From Tepidibacillus_B infernus (GTDB taxonomy: Bacteria; Bacillota; Bacilli; Tepidibacillales; Tepidibacillaceae): a stretch of DNA of 64,000 bases. The translations under genes were made by a program, and so were the position numbers. A model generated the notes under the pieces. That model ran no database searches. It was given only the letters and a program-made list of their open reading frames with translations, and had not been told where the DNA came from. The stretch spans positions 992,001-1,056,000 of the forward strand of contig NZ_JBLWFI010000001.1 in assembly GCF_048898065.1 (NCBI RefSeq), in the 5' to 3' direction. Of this stretch, positions 44,386-53,509 are shown in pieces (positions within the stretch are counted from its first letter, which is position 1; the number at the start of each line of letters is the position of its first letter).

Positions 44386-45126
44386 TTAGTTTTCATGATT
44401 TAATTCCCGTTTGATGGTTTTAATTAGGGCTTGGTCTTTTGCATCAAACTGATGAGCTTGAATCAGATCAGGTCGACGCTGTAAAGTACGCTTTATCGAT
44501 TCCTTTTTTCTCCACTCTTCAATTTTTTGATGATGTCCAGATAATAATACTTCTGGAACCTTCCATGTTCTAAATTCTTCAGGTCTTGTGTATTGAGGGT
44601 ATTCTAATAATCCAGAACTAAACGAATCGGTTTCTGCTGATTCCTGATTTCCAAGCACTCCTGGTAACAATCGAACCACACTATCAACAATTACCATTGC
44701 AGCTAATTCTCCACCTGTAAGAACATAATCACCAATCGATAGCTCGTCTGTGACTAAATGTTCCCTAATTCTTTCATCAAATCCTTCATAATGACCACAA
44801 AGAAAAATAAGATGTTCTTCCTTTTTCAATTCTTCTGCCTTTTTTTGTGTATAAGGTATTCCTTGCGGGGTCATCATGATGATTCTTGCTTTTTCATAAT
44901 TTGGGATCGATTCTACTGCATAGAAAATTGGCTCTGGTTTAAGAACCATACCATTTCCACCACCATATGGATAATCATCCACTGTTTTATGTTTGTTGGT
45001 AGCAAAGTCCCGAAAATTAATCGTGTTAATTGTTACTGCGTTTTTTTCTTGTGCTTTTTTTAAAATACTAGATTGTAATATACCTTCAAACATTTCAGGA
45101 AATAGCGTCAATATATGTATATTCAT
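44386..45126 (-). CDS. trmD: tRNA (guanine37-N1)-methyltransferase
   Basis: SPOUT-fold enzyme that methylates G37. The product is 246 residues: HILTLFPEMFEG, DDYPYGGGNGMVLKPEP, LIFLCGHYEGFDERI, and the trefoil-knot end SIGDYVLTGGELAAMVIVDSVVRLLPGVLGN. The ATG at 45126 follows AGGTGATCAAG; a GTG 9 bp upstream sits in this site. Confidence 0.98.
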   Translation of the reverse strand: MNIHILTLFPEMFEGILQSSILKKAQEKNAVTINTINFRDFATNKHKTVDDYPYGGGNGMVLKPEPIFYAVESIPNYEKARIIMMTPQGIPYTQKKAEELKKEEHLIFLCGHYEGFDERIREHLVTDELSIGDYVLTGGELAAMVIVDSVVRLLPGVLGNQESAETDSFSSGLLEYPQYTRPEEFRTWKVPEVLLSGHHQKIEEWRKKESIKRTLQRRPDLIQAHQFDAKDQALIKTIKRELNHEN

Positions 45127-45141
45127 CTTGATCACCTGAAT

Positions 45142-45666
45142 CTAACTTAATAAACCTTCAATCGGTTCAATGATAATCTTTTTTTCATTTACGTTAACTT
45201 CCTTCACTATAAGTTCTACATAAGGGATAAGAATCTCTTTTTTCGAAGTGGCATCCTTTACCACCCAAACATCATTAGCGCCAGGGGATAAAATTTCTGT
45301 AACCGTTCCAATTTCTTCATCATCTGTAGAATATACTTTACAACCAATAATTTGATGAAAATAAAACTCCCCTTCTTCCAAATCATGTTGCTGTTCTTTG
45401 GAAATCCACATATATAATCCTTTATATTTTTCAACTTGATTAATATTATCATAGCCTTTTAACTTGACCAAATAAAGATTCTTATATGGCTTTGCCGATT
45501 GAATCATCGCAGATTGTTGATTTGGATGATTCTCCGACCCTATAAAAATCTGGTTTCCTTTTTTAAATCTTTCATCAGGAAAATCTGTATGTAAATAGAT
45601 CTTTAATTCACCTTTTATCCCAAATGTATTTACGATTTGTCCAATTTTAAAAAAATGGGTATCCAA
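45142..45666 (-). CDS. rimM: 16S rRNA processing factor RimM
   Basis: Binds S19 and helps 30S maturation. The product is 174 residues: FKIGQIVNTFGIKGELKIYLHTDFPDERF in the N-terminal beta barrel, and the PRC-barrel ending with GANDVWVVKD and LIPYVELIVKEVN. The start is a TTG, two bases behind the ylqD stop, with GAGGGTAG upstream. Usual rpsP-khpA-ylqD-rimM-trmD order. Confidence 0.96.
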   Translation of the reverse strand: MDTHFFKIGQIVNTFGIKGELKIYLHTDFPDERFKKGNQIFIGSENHPNQQSAMIQSAKPYKNLYLVKLKGYDNINQVEKYKGLYMWISKEQQHDLEEGEFYFHQIIGCKVYSTDDEEIGTVTEILSPGANDVWVVKDATSKKEILIPYVELIVKEVNVNEKKIIIEPIEGLLS

Positions 45667-45667
45667 C

Positions 45668-46078
45668 TTATTCTACCCTCTTTCTAATTTCTGTTATAAT
45701 ACCATCTTTAATAATAATTTCATAGCGATGAAAAATTTGATCCCAATGATCACCGACATTTACTTCTATTTCGGTATCTACCGTACTATGAAAGATTTCA
45801 TCTCCTATATTTAGTTTCTCCACTTGTTCTAATTGAACCACCAATTGTTCAAGTTTTTCTTTTCTCTTTTGATGTTCATATCCAATCCGATCTTGAACAA
45901 TTCTAACTGCTTCTTTTCCTTTTTTCTCAGCTTCCGTTAACAATTTCTTTTGTTGAAATTTTAATTGTTCTAACTCAACTTTAATCTGCTTCATTGATTG
46001 TTCAATTTCAGTGACCAACAACTGCTTGGATTGATTGGTTACAACCATCTTCACTGGGACAGGAATCTTAATTTTCAT
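45668..46078 (-). CDS. ylqD: YlqD family coiled-coil protein
   Basis: A protein of about 136 residues with a long charged coiled coil (about 20-80) and a compact C-terminus (EIEVNVGDHWDQIFHRYEIIIKDG). YlqD of B. subtilis has the same place between khpA and rimM; function unknown. The ATG at 46078 follows AGGCGGTG. Confidence 0.85.
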   Translation of the reverse strand: MKIKIPVPVKMVVTNQSKQLLVTEIEQSMKQIKVELEQLKFQQKKLLTEAEKKGKEAVRIVQDRIGYEHQKRKEKLEQLVVQLEQVEKLNIGDEIFHSTVDTEIEVNVGDHWDQIFHRYEIIIKDGIITEIRKRVE

Positions 46079-46146
46079 AAAACACCGCCTTTTCAATAAA
46101 ACTGGTGGAGATAAGTGATCTGGATGATATTTTCTTTTGATAGAGC

Positions 46147-46168
46147 AAAAGGTGGGGATATCCCCACC
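46147..46168 (-). terminator. GC-rich hairpin behind khpA
   Basis: GGTGGGG ATAT CCCCACC followed by TTTT on the minus strand, between khpA and ylqD. Short T run, so probably a partial terminator (attenuator) inside the operon. Confidence 0.55.
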
Positions 46169-46174
46169 CTGTGT

Positions 46175-46402
46175 TTAGATGATTTCAATCATCACACGTT
46201 TGTTTTCTTTAACTGCTGCAGCACTCACAACAGTACGAATTGCTTTTGCAATCCGCCCTTGTTTACCTATAATCTTTCCCATATCTTCTGGGGCAACAGA
46301 TAGTTCATAAACAATAGACTTATCACCAGTTATTTCATTCACACGAACTTCGTCAGGATGATCAACAAGTGCTTTAGCCAACACTTCTACTAGTTCTTTC
46401 AT
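46175..46402 (-). CDS. khpA: KH-domain RNA-binding protein KhpA (YlqC)
   Basis: A 75-residue single KH domain with the GXXG loop in MGKIIGKQGRIAKAIRT. Works with KhpB in cell-division and elongation control in other Gram-positives. Between rpsP and ylqD as usual. Confidence 0.95.
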   Translation of the reverse strand: MKELVEVLAKALVDHPDEVRVNEITGDKSIVYELSVAPEDMGKIIGKQGRIAKAIRTVVSAAAVKENKRVMIEII

Positions 46403-46448
46403 AAGAAAAGACCTCCAATGGATAAATGATCCATTATTATTGTTCGAC

Positions 46449-46721
46449 TTATTTCTCTTGTTTTAATTCGTGTGCTTTTTTCAAAATTCCAGATTTACTG
46501 AATAAGTTACGAACAGTGTCAGATGGTTTTGCACCAGTTTGCAACCATTTTAAAGCTTTCTCTTCATCAATATTGATTTGCGCAGGTTGTGTTAATGGAT
46601 TATATGTCCCAATTTCTTCAATGATACGTCCATCACGAGGAGAACGGGAATCTGCTACAACCAAACGATAGAATGGAGCTTTTTTTGCACCCATGCGCTT
46701 TAAACGAATACGTACTGCCAT
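46449..46721 (-). CDS. rpsP: 30S ribosomal protein S16
   Basis: The product is 90 residues starting MAVRIRLKRMGAKKAPFYRLVVADSR-type sequence and with EEIGTYNPLTQPAQINIDEEKAL. The ATG at 46721 follows AAAGGAGGTGAACAAC; the frame upstream of it is part of the leader. Behind ffh, as in B. subtilis. Confidence 0.99.
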   Translation of the reverse strand: MAVRIRLKRMGAKKAPFYRLVVADSRSPRDGRIIEEIGTYNPLTQPAQINIDEEKALKWLQTGAKPSDTVRNLFSKSGILKKAHELKQEK

Positions 46722-46762
46722 GTTGTTCACCTCCTTTAGCAAATAAAAATCGTTTAAAATAA

Positions 46763-48109
46763 TTAAATAAAAGGAAATTTAAATCCTTTTTTCTTTTTTC
46801 CTTTTGTCTTTGCCATATTAGAAAATTGCTTCATCATTTTTTTCATATCTTCAAATTGCTTGAGAAGTCGGTTGACGTCTTGGATACTTGTACCGCTCCC
46901 ATTTGCAATACGACGTCGTCTACTTGCGTTTAGGATTTCCGGATGCTGTTTCTCTTCTTTTGTCATCGACATAATAATGGCCTCAACATGTGCTAATTGT
47001 TTATCGTCAACTTTTAGATCTTTTAGGCCTTTTGCTTTGTTCAATCCTGGGATCATGCCAAGGATTTCATCCAAAGGCCCCATTTTTTTAACTTGTTCTA
47101 ATTGATCTAAAAAGTCTTCAAATGAAAATTCTGCGCTTCGAATCTTCTTCTCTAAATCTTTAGCTTTTTGTGAATCCACTGTGGCTTGTGCTTTTTCAAT
47201 AAGAGTAAGAACATCACCCATTCCGAGAATACGGGAAGCCATTCGATCAGGATAAAAAGGTTCAATTTGATCCAATTTTTCACCCATACCCACAAATTTA
47301 ATTGGGCAACCTGTTACTGCTTTGACTGAAATTGCAGCACCGCCACGCGTATCTCCATCTAGCTTTGTCAAAATCACACCTGTTAGCGATAGAGTCTCAT
47401 GGAAGCTATTTGCTACATTCACTGCATCCTGACCTGTCATTGCATCAACAACCAATAATATTTCATGGGGTTTTACTTCATCCCGAATCTGTAGCAATTC
47501 ATTCATTAGGGTTTCATCAATATGAAGACGCCCAGCTGTATCAATGATTACCACATCGCGATTTTCTGCCTTTGCATATTCAATACCTTTTTTGGCAATT
47601 TCAACAGGCGATACTTCGTTTCCTATACTAAAGACAGGAATCTTTAATTGTTCCCCTAGTACTTGTAGTTGTTTAATTGCCGCTGGTCTGTAAATATCTG
47701 CGGCAACTAATAGCGGTTGTTTGTTTTGTTTTTGTAAATATTTTGCTAGCTTACCGGTATGGGTGGTTTTACCTGCCCCTTGTAAACCTACCATCATGAT
47801 GATTGTTGGCGGCTTGGGGGACATATTTAACTTACTCTGGGTTCCTCCCATCAATTGAGTAAGTTCTTCATTAACCACTTTAATGACCTGTTGGCCAGGT
47901 GTTAAGCTTTTTAGAACCTCTTGACCAATGGCTCTTTCCTTCACTCGAGAGACGAAATCTTTAACCACCTTGAAGTTAACGTCAGCTTCTAATAAGGCCA
48001 AACGAACTTCGCGCATCATTTGATTAACGTCTTCTTCTGACACCTTGCCTTTACCGCGTAACTTGTTAAAAGTTTCTTGTAGTCGGCCAGCTAACCCTTC
48101 AAACGCCAT
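46763..48109 (-). CDS. ffh: Signal recognition particle protein Ffh
   Basis: SRP54 GTPase. The product is 448 residues: N domain, G domain with GLQGAGKTT, DTAGRLH, TKLDGDTRGG, and the methionine-rich M domain (from about 330) ending in a lysine tail and KFPFI. 13 bp behind ylxM. Confidence 0.99.
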   Translation of the reverse strand: MAFEGLAGRLQETFNKLRGKGKVSEEDVNQMMREVRLALLEADVNFKVVKDFVSRVKERAIGQEVLKSLTPGQQVIKVVNEELTQLMGGTQSKLNMSPKPPTIIMMVGLQGAGKTTHTGKLAKYLQKQNKQPLLVAADIYRPAAIKQLQVLGEQLKIPVFSIGNEVSPVEIAKKGIEYAKAENRDVVIIDTAGRLHIDETLMNELLQIRDEVKPHEILLVVDAMTGQDAVNVANSFHETLSLTGVILTKLDGDTRGGAAISVKAVTGCPIKFVGMGEKLDQIEPFYPDRMASRILGMGDVLTLIEKAQATVDSQKAKDLEKKIRSAEFSFEDFLDQLEQVKKMGPLDEILGMIPGLNKAKGLKDLKVDDKQLAHVEAIIMSMTKEEKQHPEILNASRRRRIANGSGTSIQDVNRLLKQFEDMKKMMKQFSNMAKTKGKKKKGFKFPFI

Positions 48110-48122
48110 TTCTGACCGCCTC

Positions 48123-48458
48123 CTAATCTATTTGTCTTAAAAGATTTATTTTTTCTTTTAATTGAAGGAGAAACTCTCCCTCTTGTCGATCAATAAGCTG
48201 CTCCATTTCTTCTAAAATCTTTGTTCTCTGTTCATATTTTGCAAGAAGCTGAAGCTTACCTTCATATTCTTCTAACAAATTTTCAGATCGTTTGATATGT
48301 TCATAAACCGCTTGTCTACTAATTCCAAATTCTTCAGCTATTTCACCTAAAGAAAAATCATCTTGAAAGTACAATTCCATATATTGTTTCTGTTTCTCTG
48401 TTAAAAGATCTTGATAAAAGTCGTGAAGCAAAATGAGTCTTGTTGATTTTTCTAACAT
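48123..48458 (-). CDS. ylxM: YlxM family helix-turn-helix protein
   Basis: An accessory of SRP in Gram-positives, 111 residues with a sigma-like helix-turn-helix: LTEKQKQYMELYFQDDFSLGEIAEEFGISRQAVYEHIKRSE. Binds SRP components in streptococci. The ATG at 48458 follows GAGGTGG, while a GTG upstream lies in this site. Its own promoter lies behind ftsY. Confidence 0.93.
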   Translation of the reverse strand: MLEKSTRLILLHDFYQDLLTEKQKQYMELYFQDDFSLGEIAEEFGISRQAVYEHIKRSENLLEEYEGKLQLLAKYEQRTKILEEMEQLIDRQEGEFLLQLKEKINLLRQID

Positions 48459-48489
48459 TTTTGACCACCTCACTATAAAGAGAGTAATC

Positions 48490-48546
48490 TGTAAAGACTA
48501 TTCCCTTTACAAGAAATATATTACTGGCTATAGAAACGAATGTCAA
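48490..48546 (-). promoter_or_regulatory. Promoter of ylxM-ffh with an inverted repeat at the start of transcription
   Basis: TTGACA (48541-48546), 17 bp, TAATAT (48518-48523). Immediately after the -10, TGTAAAG (48505-48511 on the complement) and CTTTACA (48490-48496) form a perfect 7-bp inverted repeat with an eight-base spacer, about where transcription begins: either a 5' stem-loop that protects the message or a repressor site. Confidence 0.75.
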
Positions 48547-48559
48547 GCTGTTTTTATTG

Positions 48560-49552
48560 TCAGATTTCTTCCTGGTCTTCTTCAAGAAAACCTTGTGCAA
48601 ATAATGCATTGGCAAATTGATCTGCATCAAACTCTTGCAAATCGTCCATTTTTTCACCTAAGCCAACTAGTTTGACTGGTATCTGTAATTCATGGTGAAT
48701 AGCAATCACGATTCCGCCCTTTGCTGTTCCATCCAATTTAGTTAAGACCAAACCTGAAACACCTGCAGATTCTTTAAACAATTTGGCTTGTTGTAACGCA
48801 TTCTGGCCAGTCGTTGCATCTAAAACTAATAGGACTTCATGAGGTGCTTCAGGAATCTCTTTTTTAATCACGCGAAAAATTTTATTTAACTCCTGCATTA
48901 AATTCACTTTGTTATGGAGACGTCCAGCCGTATCACATAGCAGTACATCCACTTGCTTTGATTTTGCTGATTGAATGGCATCGAAAATCACAGCAGCTGG
49001 ATCAGAACCTGCTTGATGTTTAACGACGTCTACCCCTACTCGTTCTCCCCAAACTTCTAATTGCTCAATCGCTCCTGCTCTAAAGGTGTCACCTGCAGCC
49101 ATCATCACCTTTAATCCTTCTTTTTTTAATTTGTGAGCCAGTTTGCCAATCGTAGTGGTTTTCCCAACTCCATTTACTCCTACAAAAAGAATAACGGTTA
49201 AACCTTCAGATTGAATATTTAATTCATTTGATTGCCCATCTTTTAAAAAGTTTACGATTTGTTGAGTTAGAATAGGTTTTAACTGATTTGCATCTTCAAT
49301 TTTTCTAGTTTTTACTTCTTTTCTTAATTGTTCGATCAAGTCAAGAACTGTATGAACACCAACATCAGCACCAATTAAAATTTCTTCTAATTCTTCAAAA
49401 AATTCTTCATCAATTTTTTTGGTACGAACGATTAAGTCTTCCATTTTTTCTACAAATGAATCTCTGGTTTTAGATAATCCCTCTTTAAACTTTGAGGTAA
49501 CTTCTTGTGTCTTATTGGCAATATTTTCTTTTAATTTCTTAAAAAAACCCAT
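48560..49552 (-). CDS. ftsY: SRP receptor FtsY
   Basis: The product is 330 residues: NG domain only with a short N-terminal charged helix, GVNGVGKTTT, DTAGRLHNKVNLM, TKLDGTAKGG. Delivers SRP-ribosome complexes to the Sec translocon. 12 bp behind smc. Confidence 0.99.
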   Translation of the reverse strand: MGFFKKLKENIANKTQEVTSKFKEGLSKTRDSFVEKMEDLIVRTKKIDEEFFEELEEILIGADVGVHTVLDLIEQLRKEVKTRKIEDANQLKPILTQQIVNFLKDGQSNELNIQSEGLTVILFVGVNGVGKTTTIGKLAHKLKKEGLKVMMAAGDTFRAGAIEQLEVWGERVGVDVVKHQAGSDPAAVIFDAIQSAKSKQVDVLLCDTAGRLHNKVNLMQELNKIFRVIKKEIPEAPHEVLLVLDATTGQNALQQAKLFKESAGVSGLVLTKLDGTAKGGIVIAIHHELQIPVKLVGLGEKMDDLQEFDADQFANALFAQGFLEEDQEEI

Positions 49553-49564
49553 ATTTAATCCCTC

Positions 49565-52500
49565 CTAGGCCAATTGCATCGACTTTTCCTTTTCTTCTAA
49601 TTTGACTGAAACCAATCGAGAAACCCCAGATTCCTGCATGGTCACTCCATACAACACATCAGCGCCTTCCATTGTTCCTTTTCGATGAGTTACGACAATA
49701 AATTGTGTATAGGAACAGAATTCTCTTAAATATTCAGCAAATCGATAGACATTTGCTTCATCAAGTGCTGCTTCAACTTCATCAAGAACGCAGAATGGCA
49801 CTGGTTTGACGCGAAGGATTGCAAATAATAAACCAATCGCTGTTAAGGCTTTTTCTCCTCCAGATAATAAGGCTAAATTTTGTAGTTTTTTTCCAGGGGG
49901 CTGTGCAACAATTTCTATTCCCGTTTCTAACAATTGATCTGGGTTAGATAATATCAGATCAGCCCTACCGCCACCAAATAGTTTGGAAAAAACGATTTGG
50001 AATTGTTCTCGAATCGCTTCAAAACTCTCAATAAATCGTTTTGCCATCTCCTGATCAATTTCTTTAATCACTTGATATAACGTTTGTTTTGCTTCAACCA
50101 AGTCATCTTTTTGTGTAGATAAAAATTGATAACGCTCAGATACTCTTTCAAACTCCTCTATAGCTCCGAGATTGACTGAACCTAGACCTTGAATTTTTTC
50201 TTTTAATTCTTTCACTTGTCTTTTTACCAAGTCGATATTTTCAACTTTCATTACCTGTTGTCGTGCCCATTCAAAGCTCATTTGGTATTCTTCTGTTAAT
50301 TGTGTTAATAAATTTTCTAATTCAGTATCTAGGCGACTTATTTTTACTTCACATTGATGGATACCAGATTCCACTGTCTTTAATTTTTTTCTGATTTCTT
50401 TTGCATCAAGCTCTTCTGTTTCAATTTCTTGAAGCATTTTTGTACGAACGTTTCGTTTTTCTTCGATTTGTTTTTGGAATTGTTCCTTTGATATTCGTAA
50501 CTCCTTAATGGTGTCACTAATTGTAGATTCATCTTGTTTCTGTATGATCAATTCATTTTCTAATTGAATCAAAATTTGTTGTTGTTGTTCTAGTGAAGCT
50601 GAGGCTTCCTTCAAATCTGTATCTAGTCTTACAACTAATGATTGACTGCTATCCTTTTCTTGTTGCAAACGAGCCAGATCGATTTTTAAATCTGTGATCG
50701 TTTTATTGGTTTTTTCCTTTGTGGATTCATCTTGTTTTCTAATCGATTCTGCCTCTTCAATATTTTTTTGCAGTAGCTTTTCCTTTTTACCCTTTTCTTC
50801 AAGGGTATTTTTTAATTCTTCCTCTTTCGTATGATAACTGTTCCATTCGTCTTTTGATTGTTCGATTTCTTGATAGATAATCATCAAACGCTCTTCAATA
50901 TTTTTTAATTCAATTTCAATTTGTTTATGCTTTCCAAGAAGTTCTTGTTCTTTGATCCGCTCTTTCTCACCTTGATTACGAATTCTCTCCAATAATTCCT
51001 GTGTCGAATGGATATTTAATTTGATTTTTTCCATATCAACTTTTTGATTGGATAACTCTTTTTTTGTCTGTTCAATTTGCTCTGTCAATTCATCAATTTC
51101 TCGTTGTCGGCTTAATAAATTGATATTTTTTCTTTGCTGGCTTCCTCCAGTCATCGACCCCCCTGGGTTGACAAGATCACCTTCTAAAGTAACGATGCGA
51201 TAACGATATCCTAATGTTTTTGTTATTTCATTAGCCACTTTTAGATCGGAAGTGATGATTACTTGTCCCAAAAAATATTCGATAATATCCTTGTATTGTA
51301 TATCTACTTCAATTAAATCGATGGCAACGCCAACATAACCATTGACCTGTTGAATTTTACCTAAATCATATGAACTTATTTTCTTGCCTTTGATGACATC
51401 GATAGGTAGAAATGTAGCTCTCCCAAGTTTTTTATCTTTTAAATATTGAATGGCATGTCTGCCAACACCTTCATTCTCTACAACAATATACTGTAAAGAA
51501 CCACCTAAAGCGACTTCAATCGCTATCTCATATTTTTTGGGGACCTGAATCAATTCGGCAACTGCACCATGAATACCTTTAAGTTTTTGAGTTTCCCGGA
51601 TTTTTAGTATTTCTTTAACCCCTTGGTTAAATCCTGAGAAATCTGCCTGCATTTCCCTTAGTACTTGTTGTCTGGAATTTAAAGCATCTAACTTTTGTTG
51701 TTGATCTAATAATGTTGCTTGTTTTTCTTCTTGTTGCTTTCCTAATTCCCGTTGTAAATGAAGCTGTTCACGATACTGTTCGGAGAGTTGTTCAATTTCG
51801 TCCTGAGTATGTTGGATTTCACGACTAATATTTTCCAACTTTTCAGCATGCAATTTCTTTTCTTTTTCAATTTGCTCTCTCTCTCCATTTAACTTATCAA
51901 TACGGTAGGTAAGACTTTCTTTAGAACTCGCCAAATGACGAATCTCATTTCGAACGGTTGCCATTTCATTTAACAGTTCAAAATATTCTTCTTTCAAACC
52001 TTCTATTTTATCTTCATGATTAGCGATCAGTTGACTTAAGGAACTTTCTTCATTCGCTAGTTGTTTTGAAAGTTGAATGATCTTCTCTTCTATCGTTTCT
52101 AGTCGCTTTTTTTCTTGCTGCAAATGATTTTGAATTTCAATTTTTTTAAATTGGAATTTTTCAAGATTTTGAATCGTTTGCGTTTTTATCGTCTGGTTAT
52201 TTTTCTCTCTTTCTCGAAAGACTTCTCTTTTCCCCTCTGTTTTTTCAACTTCTTCACTTATGTTGAGTAATTGTTGCTGGAGTTCATCTAGTTCATTTTC
52301 CAGTTGGTTAATGTGCCAACGTTTTTCTGCAATAATCGCATCCATTTGACTTAACTGGGAAGTGATTTCGATTTGTTCTTTAGTCAACTCTTTTTTTGCA
52401 TTTTCAGTGTTTTGCCATTCCAAATGGGCTTTTTCAATATCATGAACATACCATTGTATATTTAATTCCTTTAATTGATTCGCATAATCTTTATATTGTT

Positions 52501-53137
52501 TTGCTACTTTTGCTTGTTCTTCTAATGGTTCTATTTGATCTTTTAATTCATAGATCAAATCATTAATTCGAACTAAATTTTGCTCTGTCTCATCTAATTT
52601 TTTTTGTGCTTCCTTTTTTCTTGTTTTATATTTAACGATTCCTGCCGCTTCTTCAAAGATTCCTCTGCGATCTTCTGATTTAGAGCTCAAAATCTCTTCG
52701 ATACGACCTTGGCCAATTATGGAATAAGCCTCTTTGCCGAGTCCTGTATCCATAAATAACTCATTAATATCTTTTAAACGGCAAGGTTGATTATTGATAT
52801 AATATTCACTTTCACCTGAACGATAAAGTCTTCTTGTAACGGTCACCTCAGAATATTCCATATCTAATGAACGATCTTGGTTATCTAATGTAAGAGATAC
52901 TTCGCTATAATTAACAGGTTTTCTAGAATCACTTCCCGCAAAAATAACATCTTCCATTTTTGCGCCGCGGAGGGTTTTGGCACTTTGCTCACCCAGAACC
53001 CAGCGGATCGCATCCGTGATATTACTCTTTCCACTACCATTCGGACCAATCACTGCTGTAATTCCAGGAACAAATTCAAATTCTGTTCGATCAGCAAATG
53101 ATTTGAACCCCGATAATTCTACTCTTTTAAGGTACAT
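49565..53137 (-). CDS. smc: Chromosome condensation ATPase SMC
   Basis: The product is 1190 residues, full length. Walker A GPNGSGKSN (31-39), two coiled coils with a hinge of about 500-680 (GVAIDLIEVDIQYKDIIEY, PGGSMTGGS), signature NLALLSGGEKALTAIGLLFAIL (split at the LSGGE) and Walker B PFCVLDEVEAALD near the end. In the rnc-smc-ftsY order of B. subtilis. Confidence 0.99.
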   Translation of the reverse strand: MYLKRVELSGFKSFADRTEFEFVPGITAVIGPNGSGKSNITDAIRWVLGEQSAKTLRGAKMEDVIFAGSDSRKPVNYSEVSLTLDNQDRSLDMEYSEVTVTRRLYRSGESEYYINNQPCRLKDINELFMDTGLGKEAYSIIGQGRIEEILSSKSEDRRGIFEEAAGIVKYKTRKKEAQKKLDETEQNLVRINDLIYELKDQIEPLEEQAKVAKQYKDYANQLKELNIQWYVHDIEKAHLEWQNTENAKKELTKEQIEITSQLSQMDAIIAEKRWHINQLENELDELQQQLLNISEEVEKTEGKREVFREREKNNQTIKTQTIQNLEKFQFKKIEIQNHLQQEKKRLETIEEKIIQLSKQLANEESSLSQLIANHEDKIEGLKEEYFELLNEMATVRNEIRHLASSKESLTYRIDKLNGEREQIEKEKKLHAEKLENISREIQHTQDEIEQLSEQYREQLHLQRELGKQQEEKQATLLDQQQKLDALNSRQQVLREMQADFSGFNQGVKEILKIRETQKLKGIHGAVAELIQVPKKYEIAIEVALGGSLQYIVVENEGVGRHAIQYLKDKKLGRATFLPIDVIKGKKISSYDLGKIQQVNGYVGVAIDLIEVDIQYKDIIEYFLGQVIITSDLKVANEITKTLGYRYRIVTLEGDLVNPGGSMTGGSQQRKNINLLSRQREIDELTEQIEQTKKELSNQKVDMEKIKLNIHSTQELLERIRNQGEKERIKEQELLGKHKQIEIELKNIEERLMIIYQEIEQSKDEWNSYHTKEEELKNTLEEKGKKEKLLQKNIEEAESIRKQDESTKEKTNKTITDLKIDLARLQQEKDSSQSLVVRLDTDLKEASASLEQQQQILIQLENELIIQKQDESTISDTIKELRISKEQFQKQIEEKRNVRTKMLQEIETEELDAKEIRKKLKTVESGIHQCEVKISRLDTELENLLTQLTEEYQMSFEWARQQVMKVENIDLVKRQVKELKEKIQGLGSVNLGAIEEFERVSERYQFLSTQKDDLVEAKQTLYQVIKEIDQEMAKRFIESFEAIREQFQIVFSKLFGGGRADLILSNPDQLLETGIEIVAQPPGKKLQNLALLSGGEKALTAIGLLFAILRVKPVPFCVLDEVEAALDEANVYRFAEYLREFCSYTQFIVVTHRKGTMEGADVLYGVTMQESGVSRLVSVKLEEKEKSMQLA

Positions 53138-53278
53138 GCTTTCCTCTCCTTAAAACCTATTTCAATTCTTTTATTTTATCATAATCATGAATGAAAGCCC
53201 ACAAAAGTGACGATTCCCTTCGAGGTTACTTTTGCTGGTACCATGATAAAAGAAATTTATGCTTTCCAATTAAGAAAA
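53138..53278. other. Leader of smc and adjoining spacer
   Basis: This part of the 372-bp smc-rnc gap has an imperfect hairpin with arms at 53202-53211 and 53225-53234 (CAAAAGTRAC type) and the smc ribosome binding site AAGGAGAGG. A -10-like TATGAT or TAAAAT lies near 53180, without a good -35. No open frame is supported. Confidence 0.4.
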
Positions 53279-53435
53279 GGTTTGTATATTCCATCGCGCT
53301 CCGTCATCCGTGCCCTTCTATGAATACAGATTACGGAGAGAAGGGCACTTCTTAAGGCACACAAAGTGTACAAGTCGTGCTACACAGCTAAAGCTGCTAG
53401 TCACGCTATGTCGCAGCTTATGGAATATACAAACC
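53279..53435. repeat. 157-bp element with 16-bp perfect terminal inverted repeats
   Basis: GGTTTGTATATTCCAT (53279-53294) returns in inverted form at 53420-53435. Inside, GTGCCCTTCT and AGAAGGGCAC (53309-53318 and 53338-53347) form a second inverted repeat. Just outside, TTAAG on the left is mirrored by CTTAA on the right. By my count about 46% G+C against about 35% around it. No reading frame and no transposase. It looks like a non-autonomous MITE-like or structured repeat; a direct target duplication is not clear. Confidence 0.6.
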
Positions 53436-53477
53436 CTTAAATGACAAATGGAAGAAAGTTATACTTTCTTAATCTTT

Positions 53478-53503
53478 AAAAAAAAGGAGCAGTGGTTTGC
53501 TCC
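53478..53503 (-). terminator. Rho-independent terminator of rnc
   Basis: GGAGCA AACCAC TGCTCC plus eight T on the minus strand, just behind the rnc stop. Confidence 0.9.
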
Positions 53504-53509
53504 CTTTTT

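Noticed and set aside
45668..46168. Possible CRISPR-like or direct repeats near the khpA-ylqD hairpin
   Set aside because: Only one GC-rich palindrome exists; no repeat-spacer series is present here or elsewhere in the window.
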